Of a stretch of 64,000 nt of DNA, positions 8,457-18,080 are shown piece by piece. Source of the stretch: Streptomyces qinglanensis (GTDB taxonomy: Bacteria; Actinomycetota; Actinomycetes; Streptomycetales; Streptomycetaceae); NCBI RefSeq assembly GCF_900111245.1, contig NZ_FOGO01000001.1, positions 496,001-560,000 of the forward strand, in the 5' to 3' direction. How positions within the stretch are numbered: the stretch's first letter is position 1; every line of letters begins with the position of its first letter. Below the pieces are notes generated by a model, which saw only the letters and a program-made list of their open reading frames with translations, ran no database searches and was not told the DNA's origin. The position numbers and the translations under genes are program-made.

Positions 8457-8894
8457 TCAGCCCGCGGCGGGCCGGAACTCGGGGGGATCGCGCAGTTCGA
8501 TGTCGGCCACCTCGATGCCCTGCTCCCGGGCGAGGTGGGCGAGCGTCTCGGACCGGGCCTGCTGCGGCGCCTGGGTGTCGATGAAGGCGCCCAGCCATTC
8601 CCCCGTCCGCCGGTTGTAGGCGAGCTGCCGGGCGGCCGCGGCGCTGCTGATGGTGCCCGTCTCCTCGACCGTGAAGTCGGTGCCGATGGCCGCCTTGGCC
8701 ACGTGGGCCGCGCAGACGTCCATGAAGCGGGGGCTGGGGCGTTCGTCGCCCCCGTGGAAGAAGGCTTCGACCGCGTCGGGCCCGCGGACCGACCGTTCGG
8801 CGAAGATCCCCGCCTTCTTCAGCGTCGCCAATGTCCGCTCCACCTTTTCGGCCGGGCCCCGCAGCACCACGTAAACCGCACCTCGTACGTCCAT
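8457..8894 (-). CDS. Conserved hypothetical protein
   Basis: About 145 residues from ATG 8894 (a GTG two codons earlier, at 8900, is possible). It begins MDVRGAVYVVLRG and is soluble, mixed alpha/beta in character, ending in an acidic stretch plus RDPPEFRP. No signal peptide or membrane segment. It follows the methyltransferase gene convergently. I do not recognise a named domain; coding is inferred from composition and the clean frame. Confidence 0.65.
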   Translation of the reverse strand: MDVRGAVYVVLRGPAEKVERTLATLKKAGIFAERSVRGPDAVEAFFHGGDERPSPRFMDVCAAHVAKAAIGTDFTVEETGTISSAAAARQLAYNRRTGEWLGAFIDTQAPQQARSETLAHLAREQGIEVADIELRDPPEFRPAAG

Positions 8895-9010
8895 GCGCAC
8901 CGAGGGTAGCGGCTGTCGGGGACCGGTGAGACCCGTCGCCGGGCGGGCTGCCACGCGGGCCCCGGCCCGGAGCGGGGCGGGCTCCGCGGTGCGGGGGGGG
9001 GCTCCGCCCC

Positions 9011-9247
9011 TCACCCGGAGGCGGCCTCCCCGGTGTCCGCCTCCGAGGCCGAACGCAGGCTCATCGGCCCGTAGACGGTGCTGCCGTCCTCCTGGAGGGT
9101 CACCTGATCGGTGCCGCCCTCCAGCAGTTCCCGCCACACCTCTCCGATCCACGACTCGGCGTCCGACTGGGTGGGGAACTCCTCCGGCTCCACGGCCGGT
9201 TCGGTCTCCGTGCCGTCGGCCTTCTCGAACCGCCACGTCCACGCCAT
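9011..9247 (-). CDS. Small conserved actinobacterial protein
   Basis: A 78-residue acidic protein beginning MAWTWRFEKADG. The Trp-rich start and the WIGEVWRELLEGG segment resemble a small conserved actinobacterial family with no known function. No membrane segment. It is divergent from the cobU fusion gene, with 84 bases between the start codons, so the promoters share this gap. Confidence 0.7.
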   Translation of the reverse strand: MAWTWRFEKADGTETEPAVEPEEFPTQSDAESWIGEVWRELLEGGTDQVTLQEDGSTVYGPMSLRSASEADTGEAASG

Positions 9248-9331
9248 CAGTGCCTCCGTAAGATCGCCGGTTGCTCCCGGAAGCGTAGTCCCCCGTGCGC
9301 ACGCGGCGGCAGGTCACGAGACGATCGGAGG

Positions 9332-10546
9332 GTGGAACTCACTCTGCTCGGCACCGGCGGTCCCGCCGGCCTCCCGCTGCCCGACTGCCCCTGCGCCCGC
9401 TGCGCCGCCGCCACCGGCAGCGAGGCGCGGGCGGCGACGGCGGTGCTGGTGGACAGCACCCTGCTGCTCGATCTGACCCCGGGGCCCGCGTTCGCGGCGG
9501 CACGGGCCGGCCGGTCGCTCAGCGGAGTGCGGCAGGTGCTGCTGACCCATCCGCACGACGGTCCGGCCCTGGAGGTGCCCGCCGGGCTGCCGGCCCCCGT
9601 CCGGCTGCCGGACCGCCAGGAGTTGGCGCTGATCAGCGGGCACCGGGTGCGCGCCCTGGCGCTGGACTCGCCCGGCACCGGCTACCTGGTGACCGGCCCC
9701 GACGGGGAGCGGCTGCTCTACCTGCCGCCGGGCGCCGCGCCCGCCGGGGCGGGCGGCGGCGCCGGGCACGGCGGTCCCTGCGACACGGTGCTGATGGATG
9801 TCGCCGGGCGACCCGACGCGCTGGCCGGGCTGCGGGAGGCGGGCCTGGTCGGCGCGGGCACCGATGTCGTCGCCGTCCACCTGGGACACGCGGTACCGCC
9901 GGGCGCGGAGCTGCGCCGGCGGCTGGCCGCCGCCGGGGCCCGGGCCGTGCCGGACGGTACGACGCTCACCGTCGGCGCCTACCACGGCGGAGCGGACGGC
10001 CCCGAGGTGCCGCGACGGACGCTGGTGCTGGGCGGAGCCCGGTCGGGCAAGTCGGTGGAGGCCGAGCGGCGGCTGGCGGCGTTCCCCGGGGTGGTGTACG
10101 TGGCGACGAGCGGCACCCGCGACGGCGACCCCGAGTGGGCGGCGCGGGTGGCCGAGCACCGCGAGCGGCGCCCCGCCTCATGGCGCACCGAGGAGACCTG
10201 CGACCTGGTACCGCTGCTGGAGCGGGAGGGGCCACCGCTGCTGATCGACTGCCTGGCACTGTGGCTGACCCACACCATGGACGCGGTGGAGGCGTGGGAC
10301 GACACCCGTTGGGTGCGGGGCGGCGCCGCCGAACTGACCGCGCGGGTGGACACGCTGCTGGAAGCCGTACGCCGCACGCCGCGGCTGCTGGTGGCGGTCA
10401 GCAACGAGGTGGGGTCCGGGGTGGTGCCGGCGACCTCGGCCGGACGCCGGTTCCGCGACGAACTGGGCAGGCTGAACGCGCGGTTCGGGGAGGAGTGCGA
10501 GCACGTGCTGCTGACGGTCGCCGGAGTGGCGCTGCCGCTGCGGTGA
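9332..10546 (+). CDS. cobU: MBL-like domain fused to adenosylcobinamide kinase / adenosylcobinamide-phosphate guanylyltransferase (CobU)
   Basis: A 404-residue fusion. Residues about 230-404 are CobU: P-loop GGARSGKS (234-241), the CLALWLT segment, and VSNEVGSGVVP. CobU phosphorylates adenosylcobinamide and then transfers GMP from GTP to give AdoCbi-GDP, the substrate for CobS. Residues about 1-215 resemble a metallo-beta-lactamase-like fold (LLGTGGPAGLPLPDCPCARC), but the metal motif reads HPHDGP and lacks the last His of HxHxDH, so hydrolase activity is doubtful. The GTG 9332 start directly abuts CGGAGG, an unusually short spacing. cobT and cobS follow on the same strand. Confidence 0.88.
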   Translation: MELTLLGTGGPAGLPLPDCPCARCAAATGSEARAATAVLVDSTLLLDLTPGPAFAAARAGRSLSGVRQVLLTHPHDGPALEVPAGLPAPVRLPDRQELALISGHRVRALALDSPGTGYLVTGPDGERLLYLPPGAAPAGAGGGAGHGGPCDTVLMDVAGRPDALAGLREAGLVGAGTDVVAVHLGHAVPPGAELRRRLAAAGARAVPDGTTLTVGAYHGGADGPEVPRRTLVLGGARSGKSVEAERRLAAFPGVVYVATSGTRDGDPEWAARVAEHRERRPASWRTEETCDLVPLLEREGPPLLIDCLALWLTHTMDAVEAWDDTRWVRGGAAELTARVDTLLEAVRRTPRLLVAVSNEVGSGVVPATSAGRRFRDELGRLNARFGEECEHVLLTVAGVALPLR

Positions 10547-10638
10547 GCCGAGGGAGCCGGCCCCCGGTGCCGGGTCCCGCTCTCCGCTCTCCCCTGAACT
10601 GCCGTACGGGGGCTGCTGAAGCCGCCGTGGCACTCACG

Positions 10639-10644
10639 TACGCT
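10639..10644 (+). promoter_or_regulatory. Candidate -10 element for a leaderless cobT transcript
   Basis: TACGCT ends 8 bases before the cobT ATG and no ribosome site intervenes. A leaderless transcript would start at or next to the ATG. Confidence 0.4.
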
Positions 10645-10652
10645 CGGCGGGC

Positions 10653-11786
10653 ATGAGCGAGCGCAGCCTGGATCTGGACGACTTCTCCGACCTCATCGAA
10701 CGCCCGCACGGCGGCCTGCGCCAGGAGGCCGAGGAACGGCGGGCGCTGACCGGGCTGCCCCCGCGGGCCCTGGGACGCCTGGAGGACGTGGGTGAATGGC
10801 TCGGCTCCGCGCAGGCCCGGGTACCGGTGCGGCCGGTCGCCCGCCCGCGCCTGGTGGTCTTCGCCGGGGACCACGGCGTCGCCGAACTCGGCGTCTCCAC
10901 CCGGCAGCCGGGCACCGCCGCCGAACTCGTCCGGGAACTGCTGGACGGCACCTCCCCGGCGGGCATCCTCGCGCGGCAGTTCGAGGTGCCGGTGCGGGTG
11001 GTCGACATGGCGCTGGACTGCGACCCCGGGACGCTGCCCGCCGAGGTGACCCGGCACCGGGTGCGCCGCTCGTCGGGCCGCCTGGACACCGAGGACGCGC
11101 TGACCCCCGAGGAGGCCGAGGAGGCGTTCCGCACGGGGATGGTGCTCGCCGACGAGGAAGCCGACGCCGGGACCGACCTGGTGGTGCTCGGCGACCTGAG
11201 TGTCGGCGGCACCACCGCGGCCGCGACGCTGATCGCCGCGCTGTGCGGCACCGACGCGTCGGTGGTGACCGGGCGCGGCGGGGGTGGCATCGACGATCTG
11301 ACCTGGATGCGCAAGTGCGCCGCCGTGCGGGACGGGCTGCGCCGGGCCCGGCCGGTGCTGGGCGACCAGCTCCAGCTACTGGCGGCGGTCGGCGGCGCCG
11401 ACCTGACGGCGATGACGGGCTTCCTGCTGCAGTCCGCGGTACGCCACACCCCGGTGGTGCTCGACGGGGTCGTCTCCGCGGCGTGCGCGCTGGTCGGCCA
11501 GCGGGTGGCCTTCCGGGCCCCGGACTGGTGGCTGGCGGGCCAGGCGGGCAGCGAACCGGCACAGGCCAAGGCCCTGGACCGGCTGGCCGCCGACCCGCTG
11601 CTGGAGCAGGGCGTCGAGCTGGGCGGCGGCACCGGTGCGCTGCTGGCACTGCCGCTGGTGCGGGCGGCGGCGGCGCTGGCCGCCGAACTCCCGGTCCGGG
11701 AAGGCCCGGTAGCGGCCCCGGGCGGGCCGGACGACGGCCCGGACGCCGGACGGCCCGGCGGACCGGCCGCCCTGGACGCCACCTGA
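10653..11786 (+). CDS. cobT: Nicotinate-nucleotide-dimethylbenzimidazole phosphoribosyltransferase
   Basis: A 377-residue cytoplasmic enzyme that makes alpha-ribazole phosphate for the lower ligand of cobalamin. FAGDHGVAELGVS (about 70-82), GDLSVGGTTAAATL (180-193) and the late ALLALPLVRAAAAL block identify CobT. The family motif GEGTGA, which holds the catalytic Glu (Salmonella E317), reads here GGGTGA at 324-329, so that Glu appears to be Gly325. If the reading is right, activity may be altered. The C-terminal 30 residues are Pro/Gly/Asp-rich and look disordered. It lies between cobU and cobS on one strand. Confidence 0.9.
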   Translation: MSERSLDLDDFSDLIERPHGGLRQEAEERRALTGLPPRALGRLEDVGEWLGSAQARVPVRPVARPRLVVFAGDHGVAELGVSTRQPGTAAELVRELLDGTSPAGILARQFEVPVRVVDMALDCDPGTLPAEVTRHRVRRSSGRLDTEDALTPEEAEEAFRTGMVLADEEADAGTDLVVLGDLSVGGTTAAATLIAALCGTDASVVTGRGGGGIDDLTWMRKCAAVRDGLRRARPVLGDQLQLLAAVGGADLTAMTGFLLQSAVRHTPVVLDGVVSAACALVGQRVAFRAPDWWLAGQAGSEPAQAKALDRLAADPLLEQGVELGGGTGALLALPLVRAAAALAAELPVREGPVAAPGGPDDGPDAGRPGGPAALDAT

Positions 11787-11884
11787 GCACCGCAGGGGTG
11801 CCGGACCGGCCCGGTCGAGGCGTACGCGTCCACACCCGTGCGGAGCCCGGCCCGCCCCTGCGGGTGCCGTCCCGGCCCCGGCCA

Positions 11885-11914
11885 GGACCAGGACCGGGAC
11901 CGGGACCGGGACCG
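11885..11914. repeat. 6-bp tandem repeat, five copies
   Basis: The unit GGACCG/A is repeated five times in the cobT-cobS gap. It is probably slippage-prone DNA with no evident role. Confidence 0.6.
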
Positions 11915-11943
11915 GGTGGAAGGCGCGGGTAGCCTGCTCGGCC

Positions 11944-12783
11944 ATGGACGCCTCCTCCCCCGCCGGTGGCCCCGCCGGCAGCCCCGCCGGTACCCCCGGA
12001 GCCGCCCCGGCCTCCACAGCCGAGGGGCTGCGGTTCGCCTTCGGCACACTGACCGTGCTGCCGGTGCGGGTCGCCCGCTGGGACCGGCACGCGGCGCGGG
12101 CGGGCATGGTGTGCGCCCCGGCGGTCGGACTCGTGGTGGGGGGCCTCGCGGCGGCGGCGGGGGCCGCACTGCTGCTGGGCGGCGCCTCCGCGCTGCTGGC
12201 CGGGGTCGCGAGCACGGCGGTGCCCGCCGTGCTGACCCGGGGGCTGCACCTGGACGGGCTAGCCGACGTCGCCGACGGGCTGGGCAGCGGGAAGCCCGCC
12301 GACGCGGCGCTGCGGGTGATGAAGCAGTCCGACATCGGACCGTTCGGCGTGGTCACCCTGGTGTTCGTCCTGCTGGCGCAGGTGGCCGCGCTCGCCGAGC
12401 TGTACGCGCGGGGGTGGGCCGCCGGGGCGGCCGGCGCGGTGGCCGCCGCCGTCGCCGCCCGCGGCGCGCTGACCCTCGCCGCCCGCCGGGGCGTGCCCGC
12501 CGCCCGGCCCGAGGGCCTGGGAGCCGCCGTCGCGGAGACCGTGCCGCGGGCGGCGGCGCTGACCGCGGCGGGCTGCTGCGCCGTGCTGTCGGCCGGGGGC
12601 GCCTGGCCGGTGGGCCGCACGGCGGCCGCGGCGGCAGCGGCCGGTACGGTCCTGGGGCTGTGCGCCGCCGAGCTGCTGCTGCGGCACTGCGTACGGCGGT
12701 TCGGGGGCGTGACGGGGGATGTCTTCGGCGGGGTGGCCGAGGCGGCGGCGAGCTGCACGCTGGTGGTGGCGGTTCTGCTGTGA
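11944..12783 (+). CDS. cobS: Adenosylcobinamide-GDP ribazoletransferase (cobalamin synthase)
   Basis: A 279-residue polytopic membrane enzyme that joins AdoCbi-GDP to alpha-ribazole (phosphate), the last assembly step. The Asp-rich motif LHLDGLADVADGLGSG (about residues 100-115) and KQSDIGPFG are characteristic; five or more hydrophobic segments follow. The start is ATG 11944. TAGCCT at 11930-11935 lies 8 bases upstream with no ribosome site, so it may be leaderless. The N-terminal 25 residues are Ala/Gly/Pro-rich. Confidence 0.93.
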   Translation: MDASSPAGGPAGSPAGTPGAAPASTAEGLRFAFGTLTVLPVRVARWDRHAARAGMVCAPAVGLVVGGLAAAAGAALLLGGASALLAGVASTAVPAVLTRGLHLDGLADVADGLGSGKPADAALRVMKQSDIGPFGVVTLVFVLLAQVAALAELYARGWAAGAAGAVAAAVAARGALTLAARRGVPAARPEGLGAAVAETVPRAAALTAAGCCAVLSAGGAWPVGRTAAAAAAAGTVLGLCAAELLLRHCVRRFGGVTGDVFGGVAEAAASCTLVVAVLL

Positions 12784-12938
12784 CCGCCGCGGCCCGCTCC
12801 TGACAGGGGAATACAGCGGAGAAGGTGGCAGGAGGACCTGCGACGGGAAGAAGAGGGCGGGCATACCATGCCCGGAGCGTCCGAAACCGGAGCCGCTTCG
12901 CACTCCGGAGCCCCGTCCAGGAAGAAGGTCTTTCCCAC

Positions 12939-14501
12939 GTGTCTGCACTGACTCTCAGCACCTCGTCCGCTGCGACGCTGCGCGCGGACGCTGTCGTCAT
13001 CGGTATCGCCAAGGGCGGCGCCGCCGGCAAGGCGGGCCGGGCGGGCGGCTCCGCCGTCGTGCTCGCTCCCGGCGCGGAGGCCGTGGACAAGGCGTACGGC
13101 GGGAAGCTGGCCGCGACGCTCGAGACGCTCGGCGCGGGCGGCGGCGAGTGCGAGGTCACCAAGCTCCCGGCTCCGGCGAGCGGGGTGAAGGCCCCGCTGG
13201 TGCTCGCGGTCGGGCTGGGCGACGCCCCCGGCAAGCAGGAGACGTACGGCACCGAGGCGCTGCGCCGGGCGGCGGGGGCCGCGGCGCGCGCGCTGGCGGG
13301 CAGCCGGAAGGCCGGGTTCGCACTGCCGCTGGAGGACGCCGAGGCGGTCGCCGCGGTCGCCGAGGGCGCGCTGCTGGGCGCCTACTCCTTCACCGCCTAC
13401 CGGGGCAAGGGCAGCGCGTCCGAGAACGGCAAGGACGCCTCGGCGCCGCTGGCGGAGGTCGCGCTGCTCGGCGGCAAGCCGCGGGACAAGGCGCACAAAG
13501 CGGCCGTCGACCGGGCCCTGGTCGTCGCCGAGGAGGTGCACCGCGCCCGCGACCTGATCAACACCCCGGCCAACGGGCTGGACCCCAAGGCGTTCGCCGC
13601 CGAGGCCCGCGCCGCGGCCAAGGCACACGGCCTGACCTTCGAGGTGCTGGACGAGAAGGCGCTGGCCAAGGGCGGCTACGGCGGCATCCTGGGGGTCGGC
13701 AACGGTTCGGCGCAGCCGCCGCGGCTGGTGCGGATCGGCTGGTCGCACCCGAAGGCGAAGACCTCCCTGGCGCTGGTCGGCAAGGGCATCACCTACGACT
13801 CGGGCGGCATCTCGCTCAAGCCCGCCGGTCACAACGAGACGATGAAGTGCGACATGAGCGGCGCCGCCGCCGTCTTCGGCGCGGTCGTCGCCGCCGCCCG
13901 GCTGGGGCTGCGGGCCAATGTGACCGGGTGGCTGGCGCTCGCGGAGAACATGCCGTCCGGTTCGGCAACCCGTCCGGGTGATGTGCTGACCATGTACAGC
14001 GGCAAGACCGTGGAGGTGCTCAACACCGACGCCGAGGGCCGGCTGGTGATGGCGGACGCGCTGACCCGGGCCGGCGAGGAGCGGCCGGACGCGATCGTGG
14101 ACGTGGCCACCCTGACCGGCGCGATGGTGCTGGCGCTGGGCAACCGGACGTTCGGGATCATGGCGAACGACGACGGGTTCCGCAGCACGGTGCACGAGTC
14201 AGCGGAGGAGGCGGGCGAGGCCGCCTGGCCGATGCCGATGCCCGGCTACCTGCGCAAGAGCATGGATTCGCCGGTCGCCGACCTCGCCAACATCGGCGAG
14301 CGGATGGGCGGCGGCCTGCTGGCCGGGGTCTTCCTGAAGGAGTTCGTCCCCGAGGACACCCGCTGGGCGCACCTGGACATCGCGGGCCCGGCCTTCAACG
14401 AGTCCGGCCCCTTCGGCTACACGCCCAAGGGCGGCACGGGCTCGGCGGTCCGTACGCTGGTCCGGCTCGTGGAGCGCACCGCGGAGAGCGGTCTGGACTG
14501 A
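12939..14501 (+). CDS. pepA: Leucyl aminopeptidase, M17 family
   Basis: About 520 residues from GTG 12939, with AAGAAGG upstream. The M17 catalytic half is clear: GKGITYDSGGISLKP supplies the metal-binding Lys/Asp, and NTDAEGRLVMADAL is the family signature with the metal-binding Asp and Glu. It is a hexameric two-metal cytoplasmic exopeptidase removing N-terminal residues from peptides. The N-terminal domain (about 1-170) is diverged, as usual. A CCCCGGGCCCGGGG-TTTTT terminator follows, so it is probably monocistronic. Confidence 0.95.
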   Translation: MSALTLSTSSAATLRADAVVIGIAKGGAAGKAGRAGGSAVVLAPGAEAVDKAYGGKLAATLETLGAGGGECEVTKLPAPASGVKAPLVLAVGLGDAPGKQETYGTEALRRAAGAAARALAGSRKAGFALPLEDAEAVAAVAEGALLGAYSFTAYRGKGSASENGKDASAPLAEVALLGGKPRDKAHKAAVDRALVVAEEVHRARDLINTPANGLDPKAFAAEARAAAKAHGLTFEVLDEKALAKGGYGGILGVGNGSAQPPRLVRIGWSHPKAKTSLALVGKGITYDSGGISLKPAGHNETMKCDMSGAAAVFGAVVAAARLGLRANVTGWLALAENMPSGSATRPGDVLTMYSGKTVEVLNTDAEGRLVMADALTRAGEERPDAIVDVATLTGAMVLALGNRTFGIMANDDGFRSTVHESAEEAGEAAWPMPMPGYLRKSMDSPVADLANIGERMGGGLLAGVFLKEFVPEDTRWAHLDIAGPAFNESGPFGYTPKGGTGSAVRTLVRLVERTAESGLD

Positions 14502-14591
14502 GCCCCGCGGCGGGCGCGGGTCCACCGCGGCCCCGCGCACCCGGCGCGACCCCGGCCGCCACCGGCACCGGTCGGCGGGCGGGGACGCACG

Positions 14592-14610
14592 CCCCGGGCC
14601 CGGGGTTTTT
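14592..14610 (+). terminator. Intrinsic terminator after pepA
   Basis: A perfect 14-bp palindrome CCCCGGGCCCGGGG (14592-14605) is followed by TTTTT (14606-14610). The remaining gap to lpd holds a TTGACA at 14691-14696 without a convincing -10. Confidence 0.7.
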
Positions 14611-14799
14611 CCGGGTAGCGGGGGCCCGCGTCCCGGTTTCCGGCAACAGGTGCGAAGATGGATGACCGGCAGGACAGGGCCCCGCACGGCTTGACAGAAG
14701 CCGACACGACAAGGGCCGAGCAGACACACAGCGGCCGAACCTCAAGCCGCCCGGTCACAGGAGACCGGCTACGGCGTACCCATGCATGGAGGACGTGAC

Positions 14800-16188
14800 G
14801 TGGCGAACGACGCCAGCACCGTTTTCGACCTAGTGATCCTCGGGGGCGGCAGCGGCGGTTATGCCGCCGCCCTTCGCGCCGCGCAGCTCGGTCTCGACGT
14901 CGCCCTGATCGAGAAGGACAAGCTGGGCGGCACCTGCCTGCACCGGGGCTGCATCCCGACCAAGGCGCTGCTGCACGCGGGCGAGGTGGCCGACCAGTCC
15001 CGCGAGAGCGCCGAGTTCGGCGTCAAGACCTCGTTCGAGGGCATCGACATGGCCGGTGTCCACAAGTACAAGGACGGCGTGATCTCCGGCCTCTACAAGG
15101 GCCTGCAGGGGCTGGTCGCCTCCCGCAAGGTCACCTACGTGGAGGGCGCCGGCCACCTCTCCTCGCCGACCTCGGTCGACGTCAACGGCCAGCGCTACGA
15201 GGGCCGCCACATCCTGCTGGCGACCGGCTCGGTGCCGAAGTCGCTGCCGGGTCTCACCATCGACCACGAGCGCATCATCAGCTCCGACGACGCGCTGGTC
15301 ATGGACCGGGTCCCGAAGTCCGCGATCATCCTGGGCGGCGGCGTCATCGGCGTCGAGTTCGCCTCGGTGTGGAAGTCCTTCGGCGCGGAGGTCACCGTCG
15401 TCGAGGGCCTCAAGCACCTGGTGCCGGCCGAGGACGAGAACAGCTCCAAGCTCCTGGAGCGTGCCTTCCGCAAGCGCGGCATCAAGTTCAACCTGGGCAC
15501 CTTCTTCGACAAGGCCGAGTACACCGACGGCGGGGTCAAGGTCACCCTGGCCGACGGCAAGGAGTTCGAGGCCGAGGTGCTGCTGGTCGCCATCGGCCGC
15601 GGCCCGGTCTCCGAGGGCCTGGGCTACGAGGAGGCCGGGGTCGCCGTGGACCGCGGCTTCGTGACGGTGGACGAGTACTGCCGCACCAGCGTCCCGACGA
15701 TCTCCGCCGTCGGCGACCTGATCCCCACCCTGCAGCTCGCACACGTGGGCTTCGCCGAGGGCATCCTGGTCGCGGAGCGGCTGGCGGGCCTGAACCCGGT
15801 GCCGTTGGACTACGCCGGGGTACCGCGGGTGACCTACTGCAACCCGGAGGTGGCCTCGGTCGGCCTCACCGAGGAGCAGGCCAAGGAGCGGTACGGTGCC
15901 GACAAGGTCGTCACGCTCAAGTACAACCTCGCGGGCAACGGCAAGAGCAAGATCCTCAGGACGGCAGGCGAGGTGAAGCTCGTCCAGGAGCGCGACGGTG
16001 CCGTGGTCGGCGTCCACATGGTCGGTGACCGCATGGGTGAGCAGGTGGCCGAGGCCCAGCTCATCTACAACTGGGAGGCGCTGCCCGCCGAGGTGGCCCA
16101 GCTCATCCACGCCCACCCGACGCAGACCGAGGCGCTCGGCGAGGCCCACCTGGCGCTGGCCGGCAAGCCGCTGCACTCCCACGACTGA
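14800..16188 (+). CDS. lpd: Dihydrolipoyl dehydrogenase (E3)
   Basis: A 462-residue FAD enzyme that reoxidises dihydrolipoyl groups on E2 and H proteins with NAD. The start is GTG 14800 behind GGAGGA (14788-14793); an ATG at 14782 lies before that ribosome site and is less likely. FAD motif GGGSGGYAA, redox disulfide GGTCLHRGCIPTKAL, NAD motif GGGVIGVEFASVW and the C-terminal His-Glu pair in HAHPTQTEAL are all intact. It lies 61 bases before the E2 gene on the same strand, forming an E3-E2 unit. Confidence 0.97.
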   Translation: MANDASTVFDLVILGGGSGGYAAALRAAQLGLDVALIEKDKLGGTCLHRGCIPTKALLHAGEVADQSRESAEFGVKTSFEGIDMAGVHKYKDGVISGLYKGLQGLVASRKVTYVEGAGHLSSPTSVDVNGQRYEGRHILLATGSVPKSLPGLTIDHERIISSDDALVMDRVPKSAIILGGGVIGVEFASVWKSFGAEVTVVEGLKHLVPAEDENSSKLLERAFRKRGIKFNLGTFFDKAEYTDGGVKVTLADGKEFEAEVLLVAIGRGPVSEGLGYEEAGVAVDRGFVTVDEYCRTSVPTISAVGDLIPTLQLAHVGFAEGILVAERLAGLNPVPLDYAGVPRVTYCNPEVASVGLTEEQAKERYGADKVVTLKYNLAGNGKSKILRTAGEVKLVQERDGAVVGVHMVGDRMGEQVAEAQLIYNWEALPAEVAQLIHAHPTQTEALGEAHLALAGKPLHSHD

Positions 16189-16249
16189 CCGCCGAGTTCG
16201 AGTCAGGGCGCGACCCATCCGCACAGCTTTGTAAGGAGCAACAGGAACC

Positions 16250-18025
16250 ATGGCGGTTTCCGTAACCCTGCCGGCGCTCGGCGAGAGCGTGACCGAGGGC
16301 ACCGTCACCCGATGGCTGAAGGCCGAGGGTGAGCACATCGAGGCCGACGAGCCGCTGCTCGAGGTCTCCACCGACAAGGTCGACACCGAGATCCCGGCAC
16401 CCGCGTCCGGGACCATCTCCTCCATCAAGGTCGCCGAGGACGAGACGGTGGAGGTCGGCGCCGAGCTGGCCGTCATCGACGACGGCTCCGGCGCACCGGC
16501 CGCGGCGCCGGCCGCCACCGCGGAGCCCGCGGCCGCACCGGCGGCCGAGCCCGAGCAGCCCGCGGCACCGGCCGCGCCGGCCCAGCCCGAGCCCGCGGCC
16601 GCTCCCTCCGGCGGCGCCGCCGAGGGCACCGACGTGGTGCTGCCCGCGCTGGGCGAGTCCGTCACCGAGGGCACCGTCACCCGCTGGCTGAAGCAGGTCG
16701 GTGACGAGGTCGAGGCAGACGAGCCGCTGCTGGAGGTCTCCACCGACAAGGTCGACACCGAGATCCCGGCCCCGACCGCCGGCACCCTGCTGGAGATCAG
16801 CGTCGGCGAGGACGAGACGGCGGAGGTCGGCGCCAAGCTGGCCGTCATCGGTGCCGCCGGTGCCGCGGCGCCGGCACCCGCCGCGCAGGCCCCGGCAGCG
16901 CCTGCGGAGCCCGCCCCGGCCCCGCAGGCGCCCGCTGCCGCTCCGGCGCAGCCCGCCGCGCCGCAGACGCCTCCGGAGCCCTCGCAGGCCCAGCCGGCGC
17001 CCGCAGCGCCCGCGCAGCCGGCCCCGCAGGCCCAGCCCGCCCCGGCCGCCGCGCAGGCCCCGGCGGCACCGGCCGCAGCCCCGGCGCCGGAGAGCGACGG
17101 CGCCTACGTGACGCCGCTGGTCCGCAAGCTGGCCGCCGAGCAGGGCGTCGACCTCTCCGCGGTGCGCGGCAGCGGTGTGGGCGGCCGGATCCGCAAGCAG
17201 GACGTCATCGAGGCCGCCGAGGCCAAGAAGGCGCAGGCCCCGGCCGCGGCGCCCGCCGCCGCGGCGTCGGCCGCTCCGAAGTCGCCGAAGCTGGAGCCGT
17301 CGCCGCTGCGCGGCCAGACGGTGAAGATGCCGCGGATCCGCAAGCTCATCGCCGACAACATGATGAAGGCGCTGCACAGCCAGGCGCAGCTCTCCACCGT
17401 CGTCGAGGTGGACGTCACCCGGGTGATGCAGCTCCGGGCCCGCGCGAAGGACTCCTTCGCGGCGCGCGAGGGCGTCAAGCTCTCGCCGATGCCGTTCTTC
17501 GTGCAGGCGGCGGCCGAGGCGCTGAAGGCGCACCCGTCCGTCAACGCGCGGCTGAACGACGACGGCACCATCACCTACCACGACGTGGAGAACATCGGCG
17601 TCGCGGTGGACTCGGAGAAGGGCCTGATGGTCCCGGTCATCAAGGAGGCCGGGAACCTCAACCTGGCGGGCATCGCCCGCAAGACCGCCGATCTGGCCAA
17701 GAAGGTCCGCGAGGGCGGGCTGGGCCCGGACGACATGTCCGGCGGCACGTTCACGATCAGCAACACCGGTTCGCGGGGCGCGCTCTTCGACACCATCATC
17801 GTGAACTACCCGCAGGTCGCCGAGCTGGGCATCGGTGCCACCGTGCGCCGCCCGATGGTGGTCAACCACCCGGACCTGGGCGAGACCATCGCGATCCGCG
17901 ACATGGTCTACCTGACCCTGTCCTACGACCACCAGCTCGTGGACGGCGCCGACGCCGCCCGCTACCTCAACGACGTCAAGGCCCGCCTGGAGGCCGGTGA
18001 GTTCGAGGGCGAGCTGGGGCTGTAA
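16250..18025 (+). CDS. sucB: 2-oxoacid dehydrogenase E2 with two lipoyl domains (dihydrolipoyllysine succinyltransferase)
   Basis: A 591-residue E2 core, start ATG 16250 behind AAGGAG. Two lipoyl domains (about 1-80 and 125-200) each carry [12 protein letters not shown] with the lipoylated Lys. Long Ala/Pro linkers separate them from the subunit-binding domain ([22 protein letters not shown], about 285-320) and the catalytic domain ending in [15 protein letters not shown] with catalytic His and Asp. In actinobacteria one E2 of this kind can serve the pyruvate complex (with AceE) and sometimes the oxoglutarate complex, so the sucB name is conventional. aceE at 19167 and lipA/lipB at 62-64 kb are functional partners. 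Confidence 0.94.
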   Translation: MAVSVTLPALGESVTEGTVTRWLKAEGEHIEADEPLLEVSTDKVDTEIPAPASGTISSIKVAEDETVEVGAELAVIDDGSGAPAAAPAATAEPAAAPAAEPEQPAAPAAPAQPEPAAAPSGGAAEGTDVVLPALGESVTEGTVTRWLKQVGDEVEADEPLLEVSTDKVDTEIPAPTAGTLLEISVGEDETAEVGAKLAVIGAAGAAAPAPAAQAPAAPAEPAPAPQAPAAAPAQPAAPQTPPEPSQAQPAPAAPAQPAPQAQPAPAAAQAPAAPAAAPAPESDGAYVTPLVRKLAAEQGVDLSAVRGSGVGGRIRKQDVIEAAEAKKAQAPAAAPAAAASAAPKSPKLEPSPLRGQTVKMPRIRKLIADNMMKALHSQAQLSTVVEVDVTRVMQLRARAKDSFAAREGVKLSPMPFFVQAAAEALKAHPSVNARLNDDGTITYHDVENIGVAVDSEKGLMVPVIKEAGNLNLAGIARKTADLAKKVREGGLGPDDMSGGTFTISNTGSRGALFDTIIVNYPQVAELGIGATVRRPMVVNHPDLGETIAIRDMVYLTLSYDHQLVDGADAARYLNDVKARLEAGEFEGELGL

Positions 18026-18048
18026 GCCCACGGTCGCCGCGTACCGAG

Positions 18049-18080
18049 GGTGCCCCCGCCACGGCTGTGGCGGGGGCACC
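18049..18080 (+). terminator. Strong terminator after sucB
   Basis: A perfect 14-bp stem (18049-18062 with 18067-18080) has a GGCT loop. Nothing else was seen in the 18081-18314 gap. Confidence 0.85.

Noticed and set aside
14691..14720. TTGACA as the lpd promoter
   Set aside because: No TAnnnT -10 element at 16-19 bases downstream.
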